64,000 bases of DNA from Verrucomicrobiia bacterium DG1235 (GTDB lineage: Bacteria; Verrucomicrobiota; Verrucomicrobiia; Opitutales; Opitutaceae), in contig DS990592.1 in NCBI GenBank assembly GCA_000155695.1, forward strand, positions 2,837,973 through 2,901,972, given 5' to 3'. Under the pieces are notes generated by a model that saw only the letters and a program-made list of their open reading frames with translations, had not been told where the DNA came from and made no database searches. Each line of letters starts with the position of its first letter. Positions within the stretch are counted from its first letter, which is position 1. Position numbers and translations under genes: made by a program. This document shows, piece after piece, positions 34,868-43,382 of this stretch.

Positions 34868-36255
34868 AATTTCACTTCCCCTTCAATTCCGTCTTCGTTT
34901 CGCCTCCACTCTCTCCACAGCAACCACGTCCCTATTCCAAAAAATACCGCCACACCCGGACCGAACGCCCACGCCACTGAACGCAGCACACCCTCCGCCT
35001 GCTCCGCGTTGCCTTTCTCGTAGCCGATCACTCCCAAAAACAATCCCGACACAGCCAAACCTCCAGCGCGAGCAATCTTCGTCGCCATTCGCCACAGCCC
35101 GTAGTAGGATCCAGTCAACGACTGCTGCAATCTCCTCCCGTCCTCCTCCACCACGTCGGAAAAGAGAGCCTCCAACAATACCACGCTGGACGCCGCGCCG
35201 CCGCCTGCCACCACGACAAAAACCACCGGACCGATCGCCTCGGGCGGCATCAGCGGATACGCCACCGCCGTCAATACAGCCAGCACTCCACTTCCGCCCA
35301 CGCTGAGTCTCCTTTTCCCAAATCGCCTCGCAAGCCCCACCCATATCGGAGTTGCCGCCATCACCGTCAATGACAGCCCGATCAGAGCCACCGCAACTTG
35401 CTCGTCGCTAAACCGCAAAGTCCCCTTGTAAAAAATCAACGCCAAGCTCGCGTTTACAGCACGTCCCAAAGATATGAATACAAATGCCAGCAAGATATAG
35501 CGGAACGCCCGCGACCTCCAAGCAGAGCGCCCCATTCTAAAAAAACTTGGACCCTTCTCGGACAAGACCAGAGCCTTTGCCCGACCAGACCGCTTCCACA
35601 CCAAGCCCATCGCCAAAAGAGTAGCCAGCGAACACACAATGGCTATCCATGTCGCCGCTTCCGATCTATTCGCTAGCAAGAAGGCCGTATCCGAATCACT
35701 CGAACCAGAAGCCGCCCGACTCGCCAAAACCGCTGGAATGCTCAAGCCCACGATCAAGCCCGCTCCGCTGAAGAAAAGCCGCCAACCAAAGAATCCTGCT
35801 CGATCCGCCGTTCCTTTCGCCAAGTCGTTGATCAACGAAAGATACGGAACGATCACCAAAGTCATTCCAGTATTCAAAACCAAATACCAGACCAGCAAAC
35901 GCCCGAACAACGCCAGCTCATCTGTCCCCTCGCTCGGCGAATAGAGGAACACAAACGCCACCGCCACCAATGGCACCCCCAGAGCCATGTATGGAAGCCG
36001 CTTCCCGCGCGACGAAATCGAACGCGTCCGGTCGGAAACCACTCCCATCACCGGATCGCTCACCGCGTCCCAAATAACCGCTATCGCCAAAGCCCCGCCC
36101 GCCCAAATCGGATTCAAGCCTGCCGACACGTACAGCTCCAACAAATAGACCTGCAGCATCACCTCCACCGCGGTCAGACCAATTTCCGCCGACCCGTATC
36201 CGGACTTCAACCACCCGCTACTTGAAGCGTTTGCCTGTTCGACACCTCCACTCAT
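34864..36255 (-). CDS. GPH-family (MelB-like) MFS transporter
   Basis: A 463-residue protein with about twelve membrane helices. The first part carries the GPH signature: 'SGYGSAEIGLTAVEVMLQVYLL', 'AIAVIWDAVSDPVMGVVSDRT' and 'RGKRLPYMALGVPL', with the Asp of 'DAVSDP' at the place of the MelB cation site. GPH carriers usually import sugars with Na+ or H+, but members inside lipid-related operons are of unknown substrate. It overlaps the DUF4174 gene by four bases upstream and the SDR gene by four bases downstream, so the operon is tightly coupled. Confidence 0.87.
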   Translation of the reverse strand: MSGGVEQANASSSGWLKSGYGSAEIGLTAVEVMLQVYLLELYVSAGLNPIWAGGALAIAVIWDAVSDPVMGVVSDRTRSISSRGKRLPYMALGVPLVAVAFVFLYSPSEGTDELALFGRLLVWYLVLNTGMTLVIVPYLSLINDLAKGTADRAGFFGWRLFFSGAGLIVGLSIPAVLASRAASGSSDSDTAFLLANRSEAATWIAIVCSLATLLAMGLVWKRSGRAKALVLSEKGPSFFRMGRSAWRSRAFRYILLAFVFISLGRAVNASLALIFYKGTLRFSDEQVAVALIGLSLTVMAATPIWVGLARRFGKRRLSVGGSGVLAVLTAVAYPLMPPEAIGPVVFVVVAGGGAASSVVLLEALFSDVVEEDGRRLQQSLTGSYYGLWRMATKIARAGGLAVSGLFLGVIGYEKGNAEQAEGVLRSVAWAFGPGVAVFFGIGTWLLWREWRRNEDGIEGEVKL

Positions 36256-36689
36256 CCGTCGCTCGACATCTCCACCCGACGCATGGGCATCGTATCAATC
36301 AAATCGAAAAACAAAGCCAGATCGAGCTCGGTTCGCTGAAACGCCTTTGCACCGCCATCCTTGCCAACCAAAACGAAGCGAGTCTCCTGCAAGTCGAAAT
36401 CCCAATACCGCCGCCAAAATTCCTTCTCCTCTTCGTCCAAATCGATGGAAGCCATTCCCTCCAGCTCTATCTCCCCAAGGTTCACCAACAACAGATCCCT
36501 ATCCTCAAACCCATCCCGGAATTCACCCAGAGACGTCTCAAGACCTGACCGCTCGTCTTCCGACGTCACCACATAGGCCAGCAAGCGATGCTCCCAGCGA
36601 GCCGACTTCACCTGTTCACCGCTCATCGCAGAGGCCTGCCACCCGAACATGAAAGAGAATATCATCAGCGTAAAGTGTATCATAGTCAT
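36252..36689 (-). CDS. DUF4174-domain exported protein
   Basis: A 145-residue protein with a signal peptide (residues 1-21, 'FTLMIFSFMFGWQASA'). The domain has the typical strands 'WEHRLLAYVVTS', 'DRDLLLVNLGEIE', 'TRFVLVGKDGGAKAFQ' and the ending 'LFDLIDTMPMRRVE', which is characteristic of DUF4174. The domain has a thioredoxin-like feel but no CxxC, so a redox role is not supported. It is the first gene of the operon, and the 185-base gap before it should hold the promoter shared with the divergent AttE-like gene. Confidence 0.85.
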   Translation of the reverse strand: MTMIHFTLMIFSFMFGWQASAMSGEQVKSARWEHRLLAYVVTSEDERSGLETSLGEFRDGFEDRDLLLVNLGEIELEGMASIDLDEEEKEFWRRYWDFDLQETRFVLVGKDGGAKAFQRTELDLALFFDLIDTMPMRRVEMSSDG

Positions 36690-36874
36690 GTCTCCAATTT
36701 AAATCCATTGATTCGCAATTGCTCGTCGCACCCGTTAGTTTGTCGTTTAACCGCATTTTTTTATTCAAACTCAGTTCAACATGAGCCGCCTAGTACAAAA
36801 CATACGCATAAGCACCGTTATTGACTTCTATTAGATTGTTCATTTTTAGTTCACAACTAAAAAACTCCAAGTCT

Positions 36875-37546
36875 ATGACCAAAGCTCTACCGCTTCGCTG
36901 CGAAAACCTCAGCAAATCCTACGGCCCCCGAAGCCTTTTTGCGGGCGTAAACCTCGAGCTAGCACCCCGCGAGCGACTCGCCCTTCTGGGCGCCTCCGGC
37001 TCGGGTAAATCAACCCTCCTCCATTGCCTTAGTGGAGTCGCCGCCCCCGACGCCGGCTCGGTCTGGCTGGGCGGCGAGAAACTGGACCAACTCGACGGGG
37101 AAGCCCTCGCCGCCTGCCGACGACAGCAGATTGGCACTGTCTTCCAGTTTTTCCACCTTCTCCCGACCCTCACCGCCGAAGAAAACATCGAGCTCCCCCT
37201 CCAACTCCTCGGTCAACCGAAACCGAAACGCCGCGCCCGCGTCGCCGCCCTGCTCGAACGAATGGGCATCGCCAATCGCGCCCACGCCTTCCCGTCCGAG
37301 CTCTCCGGAGGCGAGATGCAACGCATCGCCATCGCCCGCGCCATCGCCCACCAGCCGCCAATCATCTTCGCCGACGAGCCAACGGGCAACCTCGATCGCA
37401 AAGCGGGAATCGCCGTGCTCCAGCTCCTCGAGGAAATCACCAACGAAGAAAACGCCGCCCTCCTCATGGTCACCCATAGCGAGGAAGCAGCCGCCATCTG
37501 CCAGCGACGCTACCACCTAGTCGACGGCTCGCTGCAGTCCGCATGA
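36875..37546 (+). CDS. ABC transporter ATPase (AttE/LolD-like)
   Basis: A 223-residue ATPase. I start it at ATG 36875 because the family begins with 'LPLRCENLSKSYG'; an in-frame TTG 54 bases upstream would add an unlikely leader. Walker A is 'LLGASGSGKSTLLHCLSG', the Q-loop is 'VFQFFHLLPTLTAEEN', the signature 'LSGGEMQRIAIARAI' and Walker B 'PIIFADEPTGNLD'. This is the MacB/LolD subgroup that drives FtsX-type permeases. It overlaps the permease start as ATGA. With the permease and the AttH-like gene it forms an Att-type set. Confidence 0.92.
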   Translation: MTKALPLRCENLSKSYGPRSLFAGVNLELAPRERLALLGASGSGKSTLLHCLSGVAAPDAGSVWLGGEKLDQLDGEALAACRRQQIGTVFQFFHLLPTLTAEENIELPLQLLGQPKPKRRARVAALLERMGIANRAHAFPSELSGGEMQRIAIARAIAHQPPIIFADEPTGNLDRKAGIAVLQLLEEITNEENAALLMVTHSEEAAAICQRRYHLVDGSLQSA

Positions 37547-40164
37547 GCCTTACTCGCACAAATTCCTGGCCCCTATTCGCCAGTCTCCTCTGGCGCTTCA
37601 GCATCCGCTACTGGCGACGCCATTGGCTCAAGCTCGGCCTGCTCGTCTCCATCGTCGGTCTCGGCACCGGCGCCTTCCTCGCCATCGGACTCGCCAACCG
37701 AGCCGCAACTACAAGCTTCGATCGCTTCGCCCAAACCGTCTCCGGTCAAAGCCAAATCGTCGTCACCCCCTCCCTCGGTGACCTTTCCCTCGCAGACCTC
37801 AAAGCCATACGCGTCGCCCTGCTCGACACCGAAGCCACCCTCGTCCCGCAAGTCGTCACCACCACGCGCCTCGCCGCACGTCCGGACATACCCCCCGAAG
37901 ACAGCATCTTCACCCTTGTCGGCATGGACCTCCTCGCCGCATCCAATTTCCTGATGCGCCACGACGCCCCCGCTAGCTTCATCCAACCCCCAGACCCTGA
38001 CCAACAAGCAAACCAAGGCATCACCCAAACGCCCGGCCTCTATTCACAGCCGGAAATCGCCCGCGCCTTCGACTGGGATCAGTCACGCCAGGTCGCGCTC
38101 TACCTCGAAGATCAAATCGTCGAACTCCCCTTCGCCGGAGAACTCCCGCGGCTCGAGAGCGACCTCCAAGCCGCCGCCAACGTACTGGTCATCGACTGGC
38201 AGGAGCTCAGCGACCTCCTCTCAAAACCCCTCCACGCAGATCGCGTCGATATCGTCTGGACCGAAAACCTTCGCTCAGACGCCGCCACCTCCGAAGCCCT
38301 CGCCTTCCTAGAATCCGCCAATCCAGGCCACTGGATCGTCGAATCCCAAAGCGAACGCCAAGCCACCGGAGCGACCATGACGCTCGCCTTGCGCATGAAT
38401 CTGCGCGCTCTGTCCGCCCTCTCGCTCCTCGTCGCCATCTGCCTCGTATTTCAGTCCATGGATAGCGCCGTCGCCCGCCGACAAAGCGAAGTCGCCACCC
38501 TTCACTCCATTGGCGTATCCAAAAAAACGACACGCCTCCTCTGGTTCGCTGACTCTGCTTTCATCGGCTTTCTCGGCGGCGGGCTTGGCCTTCTCTTCGG
38601 ACACGCCATGGCTCGTGTCTCCACTCAACTCGTCGGCCAAACCATCAACACGCTCTACTACAACGCTGGCGAAACCTCCCTCGACTACTCACTCTCCGAA
38701 GCTGGACTTGCCTGGCTGCTCACCCTCGCGTTTTGCACCCTCGCCGGATGGTGGCCCGCTCGCCAAGCCGCTCGCTCCCCACTCGTCGAAACCATCCGAA
38801 AAGGCAACCACCGGTCCACCTACTCCCGGAAAGGTTACCTCGTCCTGGCCCTCGCCTTCGCCCTTCTATCCGTAGTGGCATACCTAATACCGCCCCTTCG
38901 TGCCGCCAATGGCCACGCCATTCCCGTAGGCGGCTACGCCCTCGCTATCACACTGATCGGGTTTGTTACCTGCCTCGCCTGCCTCTGCCTCGAGTCCGTC
39001 GGCAAGCTCGCCCACCTCCTAGGCAACCGATTCTCTAGCCTGCGCTTGGCCTTCAGCCAATTTCGCATGCCGGTCACGCGCCACCGTCTCGCCCTCGCCG
39101 CCGTCGCACTCTCCGTCGGAATGACCGCCTCCATGATCTTCCTCATAGGCAGCTTCGAGTCGACCGTACGATCCTGGATAGCGAACACCCTGCAAGCCGA
39201 CCTCTTCATCCGACCCAAAGCAGTCAGCTCGTCCCACGACATGCCCACCCTCTCCCTCGAAACCATCGAACGCCTTTCCTCCAATCCTCTCCTCAACGAC
39301 ATCGGCCTCATTCACACCACGCCGACTCGTATCCAAAATCTCCCCACTCAACTTATCGGGTTCGACACCGACTACCTCCACCGTATCGATCACACCACCT
39401 GGATCAATCGACCGGACAACCTGCTCGCCCTCAAAAACGGCAACACCGCCATCGTCAACGAAGCCTTCGCTAGCCGTTTCCAGAAGTCAGTGGGCGACAC
39501 CGTTGAGCTCCCCCTTCCCCGCCAAATCGCCTCCTTTCGTATCATCGGCATCTTCGCCGATTACGGAAACGAAAACGGCAGCCTCGGCATCGACAAAACG
39601 CGCTTCATCGCTCTTACCGAAGATCCGCGACCCCGAGCCGTCGCCCTGCACGCGAAAGACCCCGAGGACATTGACGCCCTCGCTCGCCAAATCGAAACCG
39701 ATTTCCCGGGCCTGCTCGTCATGACCAATCGCTGGCTACGCGAGGAAACCCTACGCATCTTCAACCGCGTCTTCTCCATCACCTACGCCCTCGAAGCCAT
39801 CGGCCTCATCATCTCCATCGCCGGACTCGGCTCCATGCTCGCCTCGCTCCTGATAGAGCGGCGCGTCGAAACCAGCGCCCTCAAACGCATCGGATACGGA
39901 GCGCGCGGAGTCGCCCTGAGCACCCTTTGGGAAGGCCTCGCCCTCGCCACGCTCGCCATCTGCGCAGGTCTCATTCTAGGCCTTCTTCTAGGACTAGTAC
40001 TTGTATTCATAGTTAACCGACAATCCTTCGGCTGGACCCTTGCCGTAGAAGTCCCCTGGACATCGCTCGCAACCCTAAGCCTACTCACAATAGCTGGAGC
40101 GGCATTCGTCTCCTACTTCGTCGGACGCTGGTCCGCGAACCTCCCCGTTCAAACCGAAGAATGA
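37543..40164 (+). CDS. ABC transporter permease with two FtsX domains (AttF/AttG-like)
   Basis: An 873-residue permease. One helix at the N-terminus is followed by a large periplasmic domain, then an FtsX domain with three or four helices (about 285-420, 'RRQSEVATLHSIGVSKKTTRLLWFADS' is the typical cytoplasmic turn). Two more helices follow, a second periplasmic domain, and a second FtsX domain near the C-terminus (about 745-865, 'LIERRVETSALKRIGYGARGVALSTLWEG'). It thus carries both permease halves in one chain. FtsX/MacB permeases extract lipids or hydrophobic molecules or act as mechanotransmitters. It overlaps its neighbours by ATGA on both sides. Confidence 0.9.
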   Translation: MSLTRTNSWPLFASLLWRFSIRYWRRHWLKLGLLVSIVGLGTGAFLAIGLANRAATTSFDRFAQTVSGQSQIVVTPSLGDLSLADLKAIRVALLDTEATLVPQVVTTTRLAARPDIPPEDSIFTLVGMDLLAASNFLMRHDAPASFIQPPDPDQQANQGITQTPGLYSQPEIARAFDWDQSRQVALYLEDQIVELPFAGELPRLESDLQAAANVLVIDWQELSDLLSKPLHADRVDIVWTENLRSDAATSEALAFLESANPGHWIVESQSERQATGATMTLALRMNLRALSALSLLVAICLVFQSMDSAVARRQSEVATLHSIGVSKKTTRLLWFADSAFIGFLGGGLGLLFGHAMARVSTQLVGQTINTLYYNAGETSLDYSLSEAGLAWLLTLAFCTLAGWWPARQAARSPLVETIRKGNHRSTYSRKGYLVLALAFALLSVVAYLIPPLRAANGHAIPVGGYALAITLIGFVTCLACLCLESVGKLAHLLGNRFSSLRLAFSQFRMPVTRHRLALAAVALSVGMTASMIFLIGSFESTVRSWIANTLQADLFIRPKAVSSSHDMPTLSLETIERLSSNPLLNDIGLIHTTPTRIQNLPTQLIGFDTDYLHRIDHTTWINRPDNLLALKNGNTAIVNEAFASRFQKSVGDTVELPLPRQIASFRIIGIFADYGNENGSLGIDKTRFIALTEDPRPRAVALHAKDPEDIDALARQIETDFPGLLVMTNRWLREETLRIFNRVFSITYALEAIGLIISIAGLGSMLASLLIERRVETSALKRIGYGARGVALSTLWEGLALATLAICAGLILGLLLGLVLVFIVNRQSFGWTLAVEVPWTSLATLSLLTIAGAAFVSYFVGRWSANLPVQTEE

Positions 40165-41273
40165 AGCTCCTTCGAAACAGCCTAGCCCTCCTCTGCCTGC
40201 TCGCCTCCGCCGCTGCAGCTCCTTTCCCAGAAACCCCGTCCAACTCGGATGGATACGCCCTCGCGACCCCAGACGTCGCCCTCGCCTTTCCCCGCGACCA
40301 TGGCAGCCATCCAAATTTCAAAACAGAATGGTGGTACATCACCGGTCACCTCCAAAGCGAAGATACCGCCACCGACCTCGGCTTTCAAATCACCTTCTTC
40401 CGCTCCGCCGACAAAGAATTCCCAGACAGCCCGCCCACTCAAATCTACATGGCCCACGCCGCCGTCATCGATAAGTCCACCGGCGAATACCTCCACGAAG
40501 AACGCCTCAACTCCTCCGACTGGAACGCGGACGCAGCAACCGGACAACTCGACTTGTACAACGGAAACTGGTACCTGCGTATGACCAATCCGGATACGGA
40601 AGAAATGAAAACGCGCTTCTCCCTCCAAAAATTCGGAACCCTCTCCCTCGCCTTAAAACCGGCCAAGCCCAAAACCCTCTTCGGCGACGCCGGCTTTTCC
40701 CGCAAGGGCGACGAACCCGGAGCCGCCAGCTACTACATCACCTTCACCCGCCTCGCCGTAAGCGGTACCGCAACCATCGCCAACAAACAAATCCCCCTCA
40801 CCGGCGCCGCCTGGATGGATCACGAATTCAGCTCAAGCCAGCTCACTTCTGATCAAATAGGCTGGAATTGGAGCAGTCTCATTCTAGACGACGGATCCGA
40901 GCTCATGGCCTACGTCATGCGCCGAAAAGACGGGGCCGTCGATCCCAACTCCCGCCTTACGCTCATCGCCCCCGACGGCCAAAAAAGCGAAATCTCGAGC
41001 AACGCATTTTCATGGACCCCTGTCCGCTACTGGGAAAGCCCCCACTCCGAAGCCCGCTATCCTGTCGAATACCAAATCAACTGGACCGACAAAGGCGAAA
41101 AACGCAGCATCTCAGTCGTACCCGACACCGACGACCAGGAACTCGTCGGATCCATCGGCGAATTCGTCTATTGGGAAGGAGCCGGCAAAGTCCTCGATGA
41201 AAACGGAAAACCTATCGGCCTCGCCTACACCGAACTGACCGGCTACGCCGAAACCCTGTACGGAAAATTCTGA
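40161..41273 (+). CDS. AttH/CrtC-like lipocalin-fold protein, exported
   Basis: A 370-residue protein with a signal peptide (residues 1-20). The mature start 'ALAFPRDHGSHPNFKTEWWYITGHLQSE' is the family signature of CrtC (carotenoid 1,2-hydratase) and AttH: a His-x-x-x-x-x-E-W-W-Y strand. Later conserved parts are 'LGFQITFFRS', 'YYITFTRLAVSGT', 'LTGAAWMDHEFSSSQL' and 'GWNWSSLILDDGSELMAYVMR'. No carotenoid genes are nearby, and the ABC partners upstream make AttH the better match. The two-lipocalin fold probably holds a hydrophobic molecule in the periplasm. It overlaps the permease stop as ATGA. Confidence 0.88.
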   Translation: MKLLRNSLALLCLLASAAAAPFPETPSNSDGYALATPDVALAFPRDHGSHPNFKTEWWYITGHLQSEDTATDLGFQITFFRSADKEFPDSPPTQIYMAHAAVIDKSTGEYLHEERLNSSDWNADAATGQLDLYNGNWYLRMTNPDTEEMKTRFSLQKFGTLSLALKPAKPKTLFGDAGFSRKGDEPGAASYYITFTRLAVSGTATIANKQIPLTGAAWMDHEFSSSQLTSDQIGWNWSSLILDDGSELMAYVMRRKDGAVDPNSRLTLIAPDGQKSEISSNAFSWTPVRYWESPHSEARYPVEYQINWTDKGEKRSISVVPDTDDQELVGSIGEFVYWEGAGKVLDENGKPIGLAYTELTGYAETLYGKF

Positions 41274-41459
41274 TACGCTACTACAACACCCGCATCAAGC
41301 AAATGGCAAAAAGGCCGCGACGCCTAAACCGATAACGTTCAAACAAACACTATCAACAAAACGCCGCGACCCTATCTACCCCGTAACAAACCAAAAACTA
41401 TGATCGCGCCAAATCCCCGCTTTACGAAACAACCCATACTTCGCGAAGCGAAGCATTGG

Positions 41460-41813
41460 CTAAGCCGCGATTCGAGTGCTCTTGATATCAGCATTGAGCG
41501 TCCTCAATGCCAGAAGAGCTGCGGAGCGTTTCGCGAAGACCTTGTAGGGCTCCGCCTCTTCCACGAGGTGGGCCACATGAGACTCGAGTTCCTCGAACGC
41601 AATACGCTTGCGTTCGACCAATCGGCGCATCACCGGAAATTCCTGTACCACCAAAACGCGAAAGCCCATCGGCAGCCATGTCTCGCGCATCGTCGCGTCG
41701 AGCAATGCCACCAGTTGGCGCTTGAAAGACTCGTGAACACCGCAGGCTTGCTGGGCGGAGCGAAGCGATGTGTCGTTCAATACCCTGATACCCTTTCCTG
41801 CGTGCGTGCTCAT
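41460..41813 (-). CDS. Small cytoplasmic protein of unknown function
   Basis: A 117-residue protein. The start at ATG 41813 is supported by a strong Shine-Dalgarno sequence (GAAAGGACAACTAATG); the frame is open for another 75 bases upstream without such a site. The protein is mostly helical and basic: 'GKGIRVLNDTSLRSAQQACGVHESFKRQLVALLDATMRETWLP', a hydrophobic strand 'GFRVLVVQEFPVMRRLV', then 'RIAFEELESHVAHLVEEAEPYKVFAKRSAALLALRTL'. No family is recognised and there is no membrane helix. It is a single gene between the AttH-like gene and the FG-GAP lipoprotein. The long open frame on the opposite strand (41400-41816) lacks a ribosome site. Confidence 0.6.
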   Translation of the reverse strand: MSTHAGKGIRVLNDTSLRSAQQACGVHESFKRQLVALLDATMRETWLPMGFRVLVVQEFPVMRRLVERKRIAFEELESHVAHLVEEAEPYKVFAKRSAALLALRTLNADIKSTRIAA

Positions 41814-41841
41814 TAGTTGTCCTTTCAATTCGTTTAAGTTG

Positions 41842-41866
41842 GTCTGAAAAATTCGTTCCTTCAGAC
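41842..41866. promoter_or_regulatory. Inverted repeat upstream of the 117-residue gene
   Basis: GTCTGAA and TTCAGAC flank an 11-base AT-rich spacer. The repeat lies 29 bases before the start of the minus-strand gene at 41813, at or near its promoter. It could be an operator or a leader hairpin; only the symmetry supports it. Confidence 0.3.
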
Positions 41867-42014
41867 AACTCCTTCTAGCAACGCTCATGCCAACTCACTT
41901 TAACCTTAGCTCAAACAGAGCGAATACACTCCAAATAATTCAAATTCGCCCCTTTCAAACAGTTGCCGTAACTCCGCCTCGTTCAAAAAGACGCTGCCAG
42001 CCAACAGATTTCAG

Positions 42015-42055
42015 CATTCACTTTTCACATTCCACACTTCACCCTTACCTACCCT
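42015..42055 (+). repeat. Heptamer repeat array (TTCAC type) abutting a start codon
   Basis: Six units in register, CATTCAC, TTTTCAC, ATTCCAC, ACTTCAC, CCTTACC and TACCCT, run directly up to ATG 42056. No Shine-Dalgarno sequence is present in this leader. Confidence 0.75.
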
Positions 42056-43345
42056 ATGAGTTTGCCCAAGCACCCAAAACTCCACCTAGCAACCCTATCG
42101 ATCGCCGCCTTCGCCCTATGGGGATGCGCCCCCTCGAAAGAAGACCTCAAGCTGCCCCCGCCGCCTAAGGCCACCACCTCCATAGACCTCGGCCGATTCG
42201 CCGGAGAGGAAATCGGAAACCCCATAGCCGATCGCCGCCCATGGGTCGCCCACGTCCGCTCCGTCGATCTCGACCAGGACGGACTCCTCGACGCCATCGG
42301 CTGCGAGTCGAAAGACTCCGAAGTCGTCTGGCTCCGTCAAACCGAAGACGGTGAATTCGAGGAAATCGTCATCGCCTCCGACGCCCAAGCCCCCGTGCAC
42401 GCGGAAGTCTACGACCTCGATGCAGATGGAGACCTCGACGTCCTCGTCTCCTGCATGAATATCGTCTTCCCGAACAACGACAAAATCGGCACCCTCATGG
42501 TGCTCGAAAACGACGGCTCCCAAAACTTCACCCAACGCATCCTTCTCGAAAACGTCGACCGCGTCGTCGACGCCCGAGCCGCCGACTTCGACAAAGACGG
42601 CGACCTCGATATCGCCGTAGGACAATTTGGATACGACCAAGGCGAAGTCCGCTGGATGCGAAACCTAGGCAACTGGAAATTCGAGTCCGAAATCGTCCTC
42701 AAACTCTCCGGAACCATCAACGTCACCATCGACGACTACAACGGCGACGGCTGGCTCGACTTCGCCGCCCTCGTCTCCCAGCAGTGGGAAGAAATACACC
42801 TCTTCGAAAACGACGGCCTCGGCTCCTTCAAGAAAAGCCGCGCCATCTGGGGATCCACCAACGACGACTACGCCATCTCCGGCATGACCTCCGCCGACCT
42901 CAACCGCGACGGCAAGCCAGACCTCGTATTCACAAACGGCGACGGCTTCGGCCCAAACCCAGTTCCCGGCCCACGCCCCTGGCACGGCGTCCAGTGGCTC
43001 GAAAACAAAGGCGCCGGCTACTTCAAGTACCATCGCATCGGCGACCTCGGCGGCGCCTACTCCCCCGTCGCCGTCGATATCGACCAAGACGGCGACACCG
43101 ACGTACTCGCCCTCTCAAGCTTCAACGACTGGGCAAACCCCAAGGCCGAATCCATGGTCCTCTACGAAAACGACGGCCGCATGAACTACAAAGCCGTCGT
43201 CCTCAATCACAACCCCATCCAGCTTCTCACCATCGACGTAGGCGACTTCGACGGCAGCGGCCGCTACAGCATCGTATCCGGCGGCTTCCACGCCTACCAG
43301 CCATACGAACGCATGAGCCGCTTCATGATCTGGCGTCCCCAATAA
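42056..43345 (+). CDS. FG-GAP repeat lipoprotein
   Basis: A 429-residue lipoprotein with lipobox 'FALWGC' (C24). The rest is a seven-bladed FG-GAP/VCBS propeller with Ca loops 'DLDQDGLLD', 'DLDADGDLD', 'DFDKDGDLD', 'DYNGDGWLD', 'DLNRDGKPD', 'DIDQDGDTD' and 'DFDGSGRYS'. Such proteins bind Ca2+ and act on the outside of the cell in adhesion or protein contacts; no enzyme domain is present and there is no UnbV domain. ATG 42056 follows a heptamer array with no ribosome site. The TPR gene follows 37 bases later and is probably co-transcribed. Confidence 0.85.
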   Translation: MSLPKHPKLHLATLSIAAFALWGCAPSKEDLKLPPPPKATTSIDLGRFAGEEIGNPIADRRPWVAHVRSVDLDQDGLLDAIGCESKDSEVVWLRQTEDGEFEEIVIASDAQAPVHAEVYDLDADGDLDVLVSCMNIVFPNNDKIGTLMVLENDGSQNFTQRILLENVDRVVDARAADFDKDGDLDIAVGQFGYDQGEVRWMRNLGNWKFESEIVLKLSGTINVTIDDYNGDGWLDFAALVSQQWEEIHLFENDGLGSFKKSRAIWGSTNDDYAISGMTSADLNRDGKPDLVFTNGDGFGPNPVPGPRPWHGVQWLENKGAGYFKYHRIGDLGGAYSPVAVDIDQDGDTDVLALSSFNDWANPKAESMVLYENDGRMNYKAVVLNHNPIQLLTIDVGDFDGSGRYSIVSGGFHAYQPYERMSRFMIWRPQ

Positions 43346-43382
43346 ATCCTTACAATACCGTCCCGACTCCTACCTACTCCCG

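Noticed and set aside
40161-41273. Carotenoid 1,2-hydratase (CrtC) as the firm call
   Set aside because: The fold signature is shared with AttH, no carotenoid genes are in the window, and the overlap with an ABC ATPase and permease favours AttH.
41400-41816. A 138-residue plus-strand frame opposite the 117-residue gene
   Set aside because: It has no ribosome site, and its peptide composition is not protein-like; the minus-strand frame has a strong ribosome site.
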